64,000 nt of DNA from Nocardia uniformis NBRC 13702 (GTDB lineage Bacteria; Actinomycetota; Actinomycetes; Mycobacteriales; Mycobacteriaceae), in assembly GCF_001613345.1 (NCBI RefSeq), contig NZ_BDCE01000059.1, positions 25,866 through 89,865 on the forward strand, read 5' to 3'. Below, piece after piece: positions 1-8,286 of the stretch. A program made the position numbers and the translations under genes. Position 1 is the stretch's first letter; the number at the start of each line of letters is the position of its first letter. The notes under the pieces were generated by a model that saw only the letters and a program-made list of their open reading frames with translations, searched no databases and was not told the DNA's origin.

Positions 1-1574
1 TGGCCGTACGCCTGCGCGGCGTCCTTGTGCACAATGGCCGAGAACGCGTCGACAGCCTCGCCCTGCAGCAGGATATCGACCTTGACCAACGCGGCCGACT
101 GCTCGCCGACCTCCTCGTAGTCCAGCGAGGCGTAACCGCGGGTGCGCGACTTCAGCGAATCGAAGAAGTCGAAGATGATCTCCGCCATGGGCAGCGTGTA
201 GCGCATCTCCACCCGGGTCTCGGACAGGTAGTCCATCCCGAGCAGCTCACCGCGACGGGCCTGGCACAGCTCCATAATCGTGCCGATGAATTCGCTCGGC
301 GCGATGACGGTGCACTTGGTCACCGGCTCGTAGATCTCGCGGACCTTACCTTCGGGCCAGTACGAGGGGTTGGTGACGACGTGCTCGGTGCCGTCCTCCA
401 TGACCACGCGGTAGATCACGTTGGGCGCCGTGGAGATCAGGTCCAGGCCGAACTCGCGTTCCAGGCGCTCGCGGGTGATCTCCATATGCAGCAGCCCGAG
501 GAAGCCGAGGCGGAAGCCGAAGCCCAGCGCCACCGAGGTTTCCGGTACATAGGTGAGCGCGGCATCGTTGAGCTGCAACTTGTCCAGGGCGTCACGCAGG
601 TTCGGGTAGTCCGAACCGTCCACCGGGTACAGGCCCGAGTAGACCATCGGCCGCGGCTCGCGGTACCCGGTCAGCGCCTGGGCCGCACCGTCGCGGGCAC
701 TGGTGATGGTGTCACCGACCTTGGACTGACGAACGTCCTTCACACCGGTGATGAGGTAGCCGACCTCGCCGACGCCCAGGCCCTGTGTGGCCTTGGGTTC
801 GGGCGATACGATGCCGATCTCCAGCAGGTCGTGGGTCGCGCCGGTCGACATCATCTTGATCTTCTGGCGCGGAGTCAGCTTGCCGTCCACCACACGCACA
901 TAGGTGACGACGCCGCGGTAGGTGTCGTAGACCGAGTCGAAGATCATGGCGCGGGCGGGCGCATCGGCCTCGCCGACCGGCGGCGGGACCAACCGGACCG
1001 CCTCGTCGAGCAGCGCGGACACGCCGACACCGGTCTTTCCGGAGACACGCAGAACATCCTCGGGCTCGCAGCCCACGATGTGGGCGAGCTCGGCGGCGTA
1101 GCGGTCCGGGTCGGCGGCCGGCAGATCGATCTTGTTCAGGACCGGAATGATGGTCAGGTCCTTATCCATCGCCAGGTAGAGATTGGCGAGGGTCTGCGCC
1201 TCGATGCCCTGCGCGGCGTCGACCAGCAGGATCGCGCCCTCACACGCCTCCAGCGCACGCGAGACCTCGTAGGTGAAGTCCACGTGGCCCGGGGTGTCGA
1301 TGAGGTGCAGGACGAATTCCTCACCATCGACCACCCAGGGCAGTCGCACGTTCTGGGCCTTGATGGTGATACCGCGCTCACGCTCGATATCCATGCGGTC
1401 CAGGTACTGAGCGCGCATCGCGCGCTCCTCCACGACACCGGTGAGTTGCAGCATGCGGTCGGCCAGGGTCGATTTCCCGTGGTCGATATGCGCGATGATG
1501 CAGAAGTTCCGGATCCGCGCGGGATCGGTGAACGTCGTATCGGCGAAGCTGCTAATCGGAGGACTCCTAGGCAT
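1..1574 (-). CDS. lepA: Elongation factor 4 (LepA), C-terminus cut by window start
   Basis: Ribosome-associated GTPase that remodels or back-translocates ribosomes. About 524 codons are visible and the last ~90 residues of a usual ~610-residue LepA lie beyond the window. The translated product shows the G1 loop (AHIDHGKST), the switch region (ERERGITIKAQ), the G3 motif DTPGH and the G4 motif NKID, followed by EF-G-like domains with LGFLGLLHMEI, which is typical of LepA. The start used is the ATG at 1574 (MPRSPPISSFADTTF); conserved similarity begins at ISSFAD and there is no strong Shine-Dalgarno, so the exact start is uncertain. It is divergent from the PemK-like gene, as in mycobacteria. 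Confidence 0.95.
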   Translation of the reverse strand, partial: MPRSPPISSFADTTFTDPARIRNFCIIAHIDHGKSTLADRMLQLTGVVEERAMRAQYLDRMDIERERGITIKAQNVRLPWVVDGEEFVLHLIDTPGHVDFTYEVSRALEACEGAILLVDAAQGIEAQTLANLYLAMDKDLTIIPVLNKIDLPAADPDRYAAELAHIVGCEPEDVLRVSGKTGVGVSALLDEAVRLVPPPVGEADAPARAMIFDSVYDTYRGVVTYVRVVDGKLTPRQKIKMMSTGATHDLLEIGIVSPEPKATQGLGVGEVGYLITGVKDVRQSKVGDTITSARDGAAQALTGYREPRPMVYSGLYPVDGSDYPNLRDALDKLQLNDAALTYVPETSVALGFGFRLGFLGLLHMEITRERLEREFGLDLISTAPNVIYRVVMEDGTEHVVTNPSYWPEGKVREIYEPVTKCTVIAPSEFIGTIMELCQARRGELLGMDYLSETRVEMRYTLPMAEIIFDFFDSLKSRTRGYASLDYEEVGEQSAALVKVDILLQGEAVDAFSAIVHKDAAQAYG

Positions 1575-1646
1575 GGCGAAACAGCGGCATGTCGCATGGA
1601 AGTCTACGGGGAGGCGATGACGCGGATCGCCCCCGCCGGGCACGTG

Positions 1647-1665
1647 TGCTGAACGCCGTTCAGCA
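1647..1665. promoter_or_regulatory. Perfect 19-bp palindrome between divergent lepA and PemK-like gene
   Basis: TGCTGAACG-C-CGTTCAGCA, 9-bp arms around a single base. It sits 54 bp upstream of the PemK-like ATG and about 73 bp upstream of lepA. Its position and symmetry suit a dimeric regulator's operator. No regulator can be assigned from the sequence. Confidence 0.45.
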
Positions 1666-1718
1666 GCAGGCGAATCCGCCCGGGTGAGAAGTGGGCCCGC
1701 CCCGGTTAAGGTGGCGGC

Positions 1719-2300
1719 ATGGCGGGCACTTGGAACGCTCTCGGGAAACAGTTGGGCCTGATCGCTAAGGAACAGGGTTCCCAACTGGTCAGGCAGCAGG
1801 GGCCGAGGTTGATCGGGCGGGTACAGCAGTCGGCGATGTGGACGCGCACGCTCAAGGCGATGGGCTCCGAGAAGAAGGGGCCGGGTGTCGCGGTGCGGCC
1901 CACGGCGTCGGCGGGTGTGCCGACGGGTGAGCGCTCGCGGCAGGTTGTGTACAGCCCGCAGTTGGACGGGCGTGCCGATCCAGGTGAGGTCGTGTGGACC
2001 TGGGTGCCCTACGAGGAAGACCCCAACAATGGCAAGGACCGGCCGGTCCTGGTCGTCGGCCGCGAGCGCGGAACGCTGCTCGGCCTGATGCTCTCCTCCA
2101 ATGAGGAACGCGCCCACGACTCGAACTGGGTGGGTATCGGCCCGGGCCCGTGGGATCACGCCGGTCGATCCAGCTGGGTTCGCCTCGACCGGGTCCTCGA
2201 CGTCCCGGAGGCAGGCATCCGCCGCGAGGGCGCGATCCTCGCCCGCAAAACCTTCGACCTGGTCGCACACCGCCTGGTCGCCGAATACCACTGGCACTGA
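1719..2300 (+). CDS. PemK/MazF-fold protein without adjacent antitoxin
   Basis: 193 residues. The C-terminal two thirds (from about residue 75) carry the PemK/MazF-like beta-barrel pattern: PGEVVWTWVPYEED, then KDRPVLVVGR and a late SSWVRLDRV stretch. The N-terminal ~70 residues are a basic, helical extension that short MazF toxins lack. No antitoxin gene lies on either side, so it may be a housekeeping relative of the toxin fold rather than an active toxin. From memory it corresponds in place and size to M. tuberculosis Rv2405, divergent from lepA. It ends just before a strong hairpin at 2317-2348. The family assignment is firm; RNase activity is only inferred. Confidence 0.8.
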   Translation: MAGTWNALGKQLGLIAKEQGSQLVRQQGPRLIGRVQQSAMWTRTLKAMGSEKKGPGVAVRPTASAGVPTGERSRQVVYSPQLDGRADPGEVVWTWVPYEEDPNNGKDRPVLVVGRERGTLLGLMLSSNEERAHDSNWVGIGPGPWDHAGRSSWVRLDRVLDVPEAGIRREGAILARKTFDLVAHRLVAEYHWH

Positions 2301-2316
2301 ACGAACTCTGCAAATC

Positions 2317-2348
2317 CCGTGCCCCGTTCCTGACGAAACGGGGCACGG
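2317..2348 (+). terminator. Hairpin after PemK-like gene
   Basis: CCGTGCCCCGTTCC pairs with GAAACGGGGCACGG (13 of 14) across a 4-base loop, 17 bases after the PemK-like stop. There is no U-tract, as is common in GC-rich actinobacteria. Its stem is nearly the same as that of the hairpin at 2534-2566. Confidence 0.6.
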
Positions 2349-2484
2349 CAGGGAGTTCGGGGGCCGCGCCACTCCCCTGACCCCAGCACGACGGAGGATC
2401 GGGGCCACGCCACCGCCCCTGGCCCACGCACGACGGAGAATCAGGACCACGCCACCGCCCCTGGCCGGAGCACGGCGGTGAATC
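2347..2484. repeat. Degenerate 42-bp tandem repeat, about 3 copies
   Basis: Units are marked by CGACGGAGGATC (2389), CGACGGAGAATC (2431) and CGGCGGTGAATC (2473), exactly 42 bp apart; a weaker unit starts near 2347. The shared body reads CCACGCCACCGCCCCTGG. The array fills the gap between two matching hairpins and shows no convincing coding capacity. Confidence 0.65.
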
Positions 2485-2533
2485 AGGGGTGTCCGCTGGC
2501 GCGGGCGCGGCTCGCACAAACCTCTATTCACGA

Positions 2534-2566
2534 CCGTGCCCCGTTCCGGAACGGAACGGGGCACGG
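2534..2566 (-). terminator. Hairpin after aqpZ
   Basis: Perfect 15-bp stem CCGTGCCCCGTTCCG / CGGAACGGGGCACGG with a 3-base loop, 14 bases beyond the aqpZ stop. It shares its stem with the hairpin at 2317-2348, so the convergent genes are separated by two copies of one terminator-like element. Confidence 0.65.
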
Positions 2567-2580
2567 GAACTACAAGAGTT

Positions 2581-3360
2581 TCAGCTCACCATGGTCCTGG
2601 AACGTCCGAAGATCAGGCTGTACATGAACGCGCCCAGTACGCCGCCGAGCAGCGGGAACACAATGAACACCCACAACTGGGCGGGCGCTCCATCCTGATA
2701 GAAGGCGACCGCGGTACTCCGCGCCGGATTCACCGAGGTGTTGTCGATCGGGATCGAGATCAGGTGGATCACCGCGAGGGTGATGCCGATGGACAGACCA
2801 GCCAACGGGATATCGGAGAGTTGGTCTGTGGAGGCCAGGACCACGAAGACCAGCAGCGCGGTCAGGATGATTTCAACCGTGATGGCCGCCGCCAGGCCGT
2901 AGCCGTTGAGTGTGATGCCCGCGATCTCGGTGGCGGACGGGCTGTGCTCACCCCAGCCGTTGGCGCCCAGACCATCCTTGGCTCGGTCGTAGACCGGCAG
3001 GTTCTGCGCGACGGCGTAGATCACCGCACCCGCGATGAGACCGCCGACAATCTGTACCAGCATGTACGCCCCGGCCACACCGGCCGAGACTCGCCCGAGC
3101 AGATACTGTCCGATGGTGACGGCCGGATTCACATGGCAGCCGGAGATCGGTCCGATGGCGTAGACCAGGAACAACAGGGTGAAACCGAAGGCCAGCGCCA
3201 CACCCAGCGCCCCCACCCGGCTACCAGCGATGACCGCGGTGCCGACACCACCGAGCACCAGCACGAATGTGCCGAAAGCCTCGGCGAAGAGCTTGCGCCC
3301 GAGCGATACGTCCTCGTACTCCGTTAGATCCTCGACGACTTCCTGCGCTGTGGGAGACAT
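2581..3360 (-). CDS. aqpZ: Aquaporin (MIP family, AqpZ type)
   Basis: 259-residue inner-membrane channel for water and possibly small neutral solutes. Both half-helix NPA motifs are present: HVNPAVT at residues 77-82 and VNPARS at 210-215, with the selectivity-filter Arg after the second NPA. Six hydrophobic segments are visible. A charged ~20-residue N-terminal extension precedes the first helix. The water-type filter His appears in AVIHLIS at about residue 199, which favours AqpZ over a glycerol facilitator. It is convergent with the PemK-like gene and lies just downstream of the transglutaminase operon region on the opposite side. Confidence 0.88.
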   Translation of the reverse strand: MSPTAQEVVEDLTEYEDVSLGRKLFAEAFGTFVLVLGGVGTAVIAGSRVGALGVALAFGFTLLFLVYAIGPISGCHVNPAVTIGQYLLGRVSAGVAGAYMLVQIVGGLIAGAVIYAVAQNLPVYDRAKDGLGANGWGEHSPSATEIAGITLNGYGLAAAITVEIILTALLVFVVLASTDQLSDIPLAGLSIGITLAVIHLISIPIDNTSVNPARSTAVAFYQDGAPAQLWVFIVFPLLGGVLGAFMYSLIFGRSRTMVS

Positions 3361-3426
3361 CAGCCACCTTCCGGGATCGTCCCCGCTCTGAGCGCGGAGA
3401 ACACCTGTGTCCTGCTGACTTACGCC

Positions 3427-4269
3427 TTACGCGAGGCGGGTGATCTCCACCACGACCTCGAGACCGGTCGAACCACTCCCGCTGAAGATACCTTTGAGGG
3501 GTGGCACATCCGCGTAATCACGGCCCACTCCGACTGACACGTGTTGCTCCGTGACGGGAATATCGTTGGTCGGGTCGTAGCCCCACCACTGCCCGGTCCA
3601 GGCCTCCACCCAGGCGTGCATCTGCCCCGCGACAGTGCGCCCCACCTCTGCCTCCGGATCCGGATGCAGATACCCGGAGACGTAACGACAGGGAATTCCC
3701 ATGCCGCGCAACAGCAGCAGGCTCAGGTGCGCGTAGTCCTGGCACACCCCGCGACGTTCGGCGAAGGCCTCCGGTGCGGAAGTGTGCACATCGGTGGTTC
3801 CGGGCAGGTAGTTCATCTCCCGATGCACCCATTCGGCCGCGCGCACAACGGCTTTGGCGGGCGGCATCCCACGGGTGAGCTGCCGCGCCACCCCGGCGAG
3901 TCGGCGGTCACGCGGCACGTAGTCGGTAGCCGCGAGCAATTCGTCGAAGCGGTCGGTGACCGGCGTGTCGCGCAACTGCTCCCACGACAGTTCCTCGGCC
4001 GGACCGGCGAACGGCTCGGTCTCCACCACCGACGAGCCGGTGACCTCCAATTCGGTGTGCGGCGCGTTCAGATCGAAGGCCGTGACCGTGGTGCCCCAGT
4101 AGTCGACGTATCGGTAGGAGCGGGTGGACGGCACCGTCTCCACCCGATTGAGGATCACATTCTGCCGACTGTCGGCGCGCGGGGTGAGCCGGGCCTCGTT
4201 GAACGACCGGGAGACCGGTACCTGGTACGCATATCCGGTGGTGTGCACCACCCGCATCCGCCAACTCAT
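3427..4269 (-). CDS. Transglutaminase-like cysteine protease-fold protein
   Basis: 280 residues from the ATG at 4269 (MSWRMRVVHTTGYAY). An N-terminal beta domain (about 5-90) precedes a transglutaminase-like core with the triad C176 (GVCQDYAH), H218 (QMHAWVEAW) and D232 (GYDPTND). It is the last gene of a conserved actinobacterial operon, ATP-grasp / alpha-E / transglutaminase (from memory M. tuberculosis Rv2411c-Rv2409c). The start lies 2 bp after the alpha-E stop, which indicates translational coupling. The operon is generally thought to make or cleave an amide-linked peptide or polymer, but the substrate is unknown. Confidence 0.88.
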   Translation of the reverse strand: MSWRMRVVHTTGYAYQVPVSRSFNEARLTPRADSRQNVILNRVETVPSTRSYRYVDYWGTTVTAFDLNAPHTELEVTGSSVVETEPFAGPAEELSWEQLRDTPVTDRFDELLAATDYVPRDRRLAGVARQLTRGMPPAKAVVRAAEWVHREMNYLPGTTDVHTSAPEAFAERRGVCQDYAHLSLLLLRGMGIPCRYVSGYLHPDPEAEVGRTVAGQMHAWVEAWTGQWWGYDPTNDIPVTEQHVSVGVGRDYADVPPLKGIFSGSGSTGLEVVVEITRLA

Positions 4270-4271
4270 AC

Positions 4272-5240
4272 TCACACCGCTTCCTCGACCAGTCCATTGC
4301 GGTGCCCGTGCAGGCCCGTCCACGCCACCCACGACTCGGCGTGGAAGTACTGCAGCGCCACGGCTTCTCCGACATCGCGGCAGGTCTCCTGCAACCACAC
4401 CAGCCGATGCGGCAGGTCTTCCAGCAGCACGCCCGACGGCAGGAACTCCAGTTCGCTGCGGGCGCGGCCGAGTAGTCGATGCGCCTCGTACCGTGCGGCG
4501 AAGCGGCTGCTGGGTCGCTGATCCAGTTCCTCCAAGCAGGTTTCGGCCACCCGCAGCGAATGGAAGACCGAACGCGGGAAAAGCCGGTCCAGCAGAATGA
4601 ATTCCGCGATGAGGGTGGCGTCCTGTACACCACGGTGGGTGCGCAGGTACGGATCGTGTGCGCCCACCGATCGAAGTACCGTCACCCAGGCCGGTGAGGA
4701 AGTGCGGTCTCCGGCACGGGAAAGCAGCAGGCGCACAGTCATATCCACGCGTTCGATGGAACGGCCCAAGAGTAGGAAGCGGTAGCCGTCGTCACGGCTG
4801 AGGGTGGAGTCCGATAAACCGGCGAACATGGCGGCACGGTCGGTGATGTAGTGACAGAACTCGTGTGGGCCGAGGGCACGCGCTGCCCGTTCGGCGGCGG
4901 ACAGCCCGTTGTAGGTGGCATTGAGGCACTCCCACATTTCAGTCGAAGTGACTTCCCTTGCACCACGGGCATTTTCGCGGGCCCGGGCAACGGAATCGAC
5001 AATCGAACCGTCCCGATCGCGACTGAAGGCGACCAATTCGGTCACCGACCACACGTCGAGTTCGTACTCTGGCGATTCTATTCCCAAGACCCGCAACAGA
5101 ACTCGCGATGTTCGGTCCGGGTCGACCGTCGCATCCTCGAGGAGTTGATGGACCGCAACATCGAGAATGCGCGCGGTGTACTCCGCGCGCTCGACGTAAC
5201 GGCCGATCCAGTACAGGGATTCGGCATTGCGCGCCAACAT
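4272..5240 (-). CDS. Alpha-E domain-containing protein
   Basis: 322 residues, almost all alpha-helical, opening with MLARNAESLYWIGRYVERAE, the signature of the alpha-E family. These proteins nearly always sit beside a type-2 circularly permuted ATP-grasp and a transglutaminase, as here. No catalytic motif is evident; a scaffold or partner role for the ATP-grasp ligase is inferred from context. It starts 15 bp after the ATP-grasp stop and ends 2 bp before the transglutaminase start. Confidence 0.88.
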   Translation of the reverse strand: MLARNAESLYWIGRYVERAEYTARILDVAVHQLLEDATVDPDRTSRVLLRVLGIESPEYELDVWSVTELVAFSRDRDGSIVDSVARARENARGAREVTSTEMWECLNATYNGLSAAERAARALGPHEFCHYITDRAAMFAGLSDSTLSRDDGYRFLLLGRSIERVDMTVRLLLSRAGDRTSSPAWVTVLRSVGAHDPYLRTHRGVQDATLIAEFILLDRLFPRSVFHSLRVAETCLEELDQRPSSRFAARYEAHRLLGRARSELEFLPSGVLLEDLPHRLVWLQETCRDVGEAVALQYFHAESWVAWTGLHGHRNGLVEEAV

Positions 5241-5255
5241 GGTTCCGAACCCACC

Positions 5256-6998
5256 TCACATATTCGGTAGCGGCCTGCCCGTATCGGGTTGCGGCCTGTG
5301 GGGACGGTGCGCGGCCCGCGGCGCTGGGGACGGGCGCATCCGCTGTGCTTGTTGTTGCTGCTGTTGTTGATTGCGGCCGTGGGCGTTATCGGGGGACTGG
5401 TCACGATCGCGGTCGATGCTCAGTTCGCCCACCAATTCGGTGCCCGCCAGTTCGCGCTGCTCGACGGAGGTGCGCGGGGCCAGCACCCAGGTGTCCTTAC
5501 TGCCGCCACCCTGGCTGGAATTCACCACCAGTGAACCGTCAGGGAGCGCCACCCGGGTCAAACCGCCCGGCAGCACCCAGATGTCGTCGCCGTCATTGAC
5601 CGCGAACGGGCGCAGATCCACATGCCGGGGCAGCAGTTGATTGCCGATCTTGGCGGGGACGGTGGACAACTGCACCACCGGTTGCGCGATCCAGCCGCGC
5701 GGATTGGCGCGGATCTTGCGCCGGGCCGACTCCAATTCCTTCGCGGTCGCGTCGGGTCCGATGACTATGCCGTAACCACCGGACCCCTCAACGGGTTTCA
5801 CCACCAGTTCGGCGATCCGGTCGAGTACATAGTCGCGTTCATCGGTCTCCCAGCAGCGGAAACTGTCCACATTGGGCAGTACCGGCTTCTCACCCAGGTA
5901 GTACTCGATGCAGGCGGGCACATAGGTGTAGATGAGCTTGTCGTCACCGACACCATTGCCGACGGCATTGGCCAGCACCACGGTTCCGGCGCGGGCGGCA
6001 TTGAGAATGCCCGCGACCCCGAGCATGGAGTCGGGACGGAACTGCATGGGATCGAGGAAGGTGTCGTCGATACGGCGGTAGATGACATCGACCTGCCGCT
6101 CCCCCGCCGTGGTGCGCATGTAGACGACATTGTCGCGACAGAACAGGTCGCGGCCCTCCACCAGTTCCACGCCCATCTGCCGGGCCAGCAGGGAGTGCTC
6201 GAAGTAGGCGGAATTGTGTACGCCGGGGGTGAGCACCACCACGGTCGGGTCGGCCTCATTGGGCGCGGCCGCGGCGCACAGCGCCCGCATCAGGTGGGTC
6301 GGGTAGTCACCGACCGCGCGTACGCGGTGCGAGGCGAAGAGGTCCGGGAAGACGCACGCCATGGTGCGGCGGTTCTCCACCACGTAGGACACCCCGGACG
6401 GGGAGCGCAGATTGTCTTCCAGGACCCGGAATTCACCGCGTTCATCGCGAATCAGATCGATTCCGGCGACGTGGATACGGACCCCATTGGGCGGCACCAG
6501 CCCGGCGGCCTCCCGGTGGAAGTGCTGACAGGAGGTGACAAGGCGTTTCGGGACCACCCGGTCGCGCAGGATCATCTGGTCGCCGTAGACATCGGCGAGG
6601 AATGCCTCCAGGGCCCGCACCCGCTGTTTGATCCCACGTTCGAGTTTGGTCCATTCGGTGGCGGCGATCACCCGCGGCACCAGGTCGAGCGGGAACGGCC
6701 GCTCCTGCCCGGACAGCGAGAAGGTGATGCCCTGGTCGATAAAGGCGCGGGCCAGTGCCTCGGCGCGTCCGGCCAGGTCGGCAACGTCTATGGAGGCGAG
6801 CGCGGCGTGCACGCCGCGGTAGGGGGTGCGCACCCGGCCGCCCACATCGAACATTTCGTCGTAGGCCAGGTCGTAGCGGCCCGGCCGATAGTCGGCGAAT
6901 ACCCCCACCACGGCATTGTCGATCGCGGCACGGCCGATCGGGGGAGCGGCCGCGGCCGAACGTCCGGCTGCGGCGGGGGTCATGCCAAAATGGTCCAT
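5256..6998 (-). CDS. Circularly permuted type-2 ATP-grasp protein
   Basis: 580 residues from the ATG at 6998 (MDHFGMTPAAAG); starts at 6983 or 7043 are also possible and none has a clear ribosome site. Family landmarks include YRPGRYDLAYDEMFD, GITFSLSGQERPFPLDL, RVLEDNLRSPSGVSYV, DVIYRRIDD, KPVEGSGGYGIV and NSSQGGGSKDTWVL. Such enzymes use ATP to form an amide-type bond; the substrate is unknown. First gene of the three-gene operon. The last ~45 residues are a low-complexity tail with seven consecutive Gln (codons near 5345-5365) then an Arg/Pro/His-rich end, absent from the mycobacterial relative as I recall it. Confidence 0.88.
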   Translation of the reverse strand: MDHFGMTPAAAGRSAAAAPPIGRAAIDNAVVGVFADYRPGRYDLAYDEMFDVGGRVRTPYRGVHAALASIDVADLAGRAEALARAFIDQGITFSLSGQERPFPLDLVPRVIAATEWTKLERGIKQRVRALEAFLADVYGDQMILRDRVVPKRLVTSCQHFHREAAGLVPPNGVRIHVAGIDLIRDERGEFRVLEDNLRSPSGVSYVVENRRTMACVFPDLFASHRVRAVGDYPTHLMRALCAAAAPNEADPTVVVLTPGVHNSAYFEHSLLARQMGVELVEGRDLFCRDNVVYMRTTAGERQVDVIYRRIDDTFLDPMQFRPDSMLGVAGILNAARAGTVVLANAVGNGVGDDKLIYTYVPACIEYYLGEKPVLPNVDSFRCWETDERDYVLDRIAELVVKPVEGSGGYGIVIGPDATAKELESARRKIRANPRGWIAQPVVQLSTVPAKIGNQLLPRHVDLRPFAVNDGDDIWVLPGGLTRVALPDGSLVVNSSQGGGSKDTWVLAPRTSVEQRELAGTELVGELSIDRDRDQSPDNAHGRNQQQQQQQAQRMRPSPAPRAAHRPHRPQPDTGRPLPNM

Positions 6999-7215
6999 CA
7001 CGCGGGGGCAACACACAGGTCGACCCAGGTAAATTTCTTGCATCAGCCGTAAATGTGACTATCACGGAGCGATAGCCGAGTCCGGGCCGATTTCATTCCG
7101 CGGTGGCCCGCCTGGTAACCTCGTTCGTCGGTGCTGCGCTACACGATGTGGTGCGCGCCCGCAGACTTTCTATCCCGAGTAAAACCACCAAACGAAGGAA
7201 CACGAGGAAACAGGC

Positions 7216-7479
7216 GTGGCCAACATCAAGTCCCAGATGAAGCGGATCCGTACCAACGAGGCGGCGCGTCAGCGCAACCAGTCGGTCAAGTCCGCGCTGC
7301 GCACCTCGATCCGCAAGTTCCGCGAGGCCGCTGCGGCCGGCGAGAAGGATCAGGCGCAGGAGCTGATGCGCACGGCGAGCAAGAGCCTCGACGTGGCTGC
7401 CTCGAAGGGCGTTATCCACGCCAACCAGGCCGCCAACAAGAAGTCGGCGCTGTCGCTGGCTTTCAACAAGCTCGGCTGA
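7216..7479 (+). CDS. rpsT: 30S ribosomal protein S20
   Basis: 87 residues, very basic and helical; begins MANIKSQMKRIRTNEAARQRN, which is diagnostic of S20. It binds 16S rRNA and helps early 30S assembly. The start is GTG at 7216, preceded by GAGGAAACAG. Divergent from the ATP-grasp operon and followed by a clear hairpin terminator at 7515-7550, so it is a single-gene unit, located next to holA as in many bacteria. Confidence 0.97.
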   Translation: MANIKSQMKRIRTNEAARQRNQSVKSALRTSIRKFREAAAAGEKDQAQELMRTASKSLDVAASKGVIHANQAANKKSALSLAFNKLG

Positions 7480-7514
7480 TTCACCCCGGCGTTCCGCCGG
7501 ACAAGCTTTACGCA

Positions 7515-7550
7515 GCCGCCGTGGCCACGATGACCACGGCGGCCTTTGCT
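7515..7550 (+). terminator. Intrinsic terminator after rpsT
   Basis: GCCGCCGTGG (7515-7524) pairs perfectly with CCACGGCGGC (7534-7543) and is followed by CTTTGCT. It lies 35 bases after the rpsT stop. Confidence 0.8.
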
Positions 7551-7663
7551 GTATCTGTGCCCCGGAACGGGTGTCCTGCGAGCAGGGAGTGTTCTCTCGG
7601 GGTTCGCACCGACGTGGCGGAATTGCGCCGGAATTTGTCGGTGGGGTCTGCGAGGGTGGCTGG

Positions 7664-8143
7664 GTGACGAGTGTGTCTGAGCCGTTCCAGATCCGAATTG
7701 ATGTCCGGATCTCCGATATCGACCCGCAGTTGCATGTCACCAGTGCCGCATATCAGCAGTTCGCTGATCATTCACGGTACGAATGTGTGCAGGCCGCCGG
7801 AGTTTCGGTGGATGAGCTGCTGCGGGACGGGTTGGGGCCGGTGAACCTCGAGGCGGTCATCAAGTACCACCGGGAGCTGCGAGTCGGTGACTATGTGACG
7901 GTCACCTGTGCGTGGGTGTGGGGGGCGGGCAAGACGTATCGCGTGGAGAACACGCTACGTCGCGCCGATGGCGAGTTGGCGGCGACCTTGAGCTATGTGT
8001 GCGGACTGCTGGACTTGAAGCAGCGCAAGCTGATTGCGAATCCGGCCGCCGAATGGGCCGCGCGCGCTACGGATCCGACGGTACTCGGCTTGGAGTGTGC
8101 CCCGGAAGGGGTCTCAGTGGCTAGCCAGCCGCCCTGCGCGTAG
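7664..8143 (+). CDS. Hotdog-fold acyl-CoA thioesterase (4HBT/YbgC-like)
   Basis: 159 residues from the GTG at 7664 (MTSVSEPFQIRIDVRISDIDP); upstream in-frame codons are not protein-like. The hotdog pattern is visible: DVRISDID, then HVTSAAYQQFADHSRYE, and the paired strands after LEAVIKYHRELRVGDYV. YbgC/FadM-type enzymes have Asp in the D-x-D-x-x-x-H-V segment; here DIDPQLHV fits. It would hydrolyse an acyl-CoA thioester in the cytosol; substrate unknown. It stands alone between rpsT and a repeat element, convergent with holA. Confidence 0.75.
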   Translation: MTSVSEPFQIRIDVRISDIDPQLHVTSAAYQQFADHSRYECVQAAGVSVDELLRDGLGPVNLEAVIKYHRELRVGDYVTVTCAWVWGAGKTYRVENTLRRADGELAATLSYVCGLLDLKQRKLIANPAAEWAARATDPTVLGLECAPEGVSVASQPPCA

Positions 8144-8149
8144 TGCCCT

Positions 8150-8240
8150 CGTCATTCCGGCGTGCTCGTGGCCGGAATCCACGCCGGAGAACACGCGCCG
8201 CACAGTGGGATCCATTCCGAGAAGCGCGCCGGGATAACGG
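8150..8240. repeat. Dispersed palindromic repeat, copy 1 (diverged)
   Basis: Left arm CGTCATTCCGGCGTGCTCG followed by GGCCGGAATCCAC; right arm GTGGGATCC...GCGCCGGGATAACGG. It lies between the convergent stops of the thioesterase gene and holA. See copies at 9660, 40840, 45398 and 52446. Confidence 0.7.
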
Positions 8241-8286
8241 GACGGTTCGATCACCAAATGTGCGGTACTTCCGATAACCGGCCTGG

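Noticed and set aside
27..1652. Long open frame on the plus strand across lepA
   Set aside because: It is the antisense of a clear lepA reading frame; GC-rich codon bias keeps the opposite frame open.
1719..2300. Complete toxin-antitoxin pair
   Set aside because: No antitoxin-like gene lies upstream or downstream; the neighbours are lepA and aqpZ.
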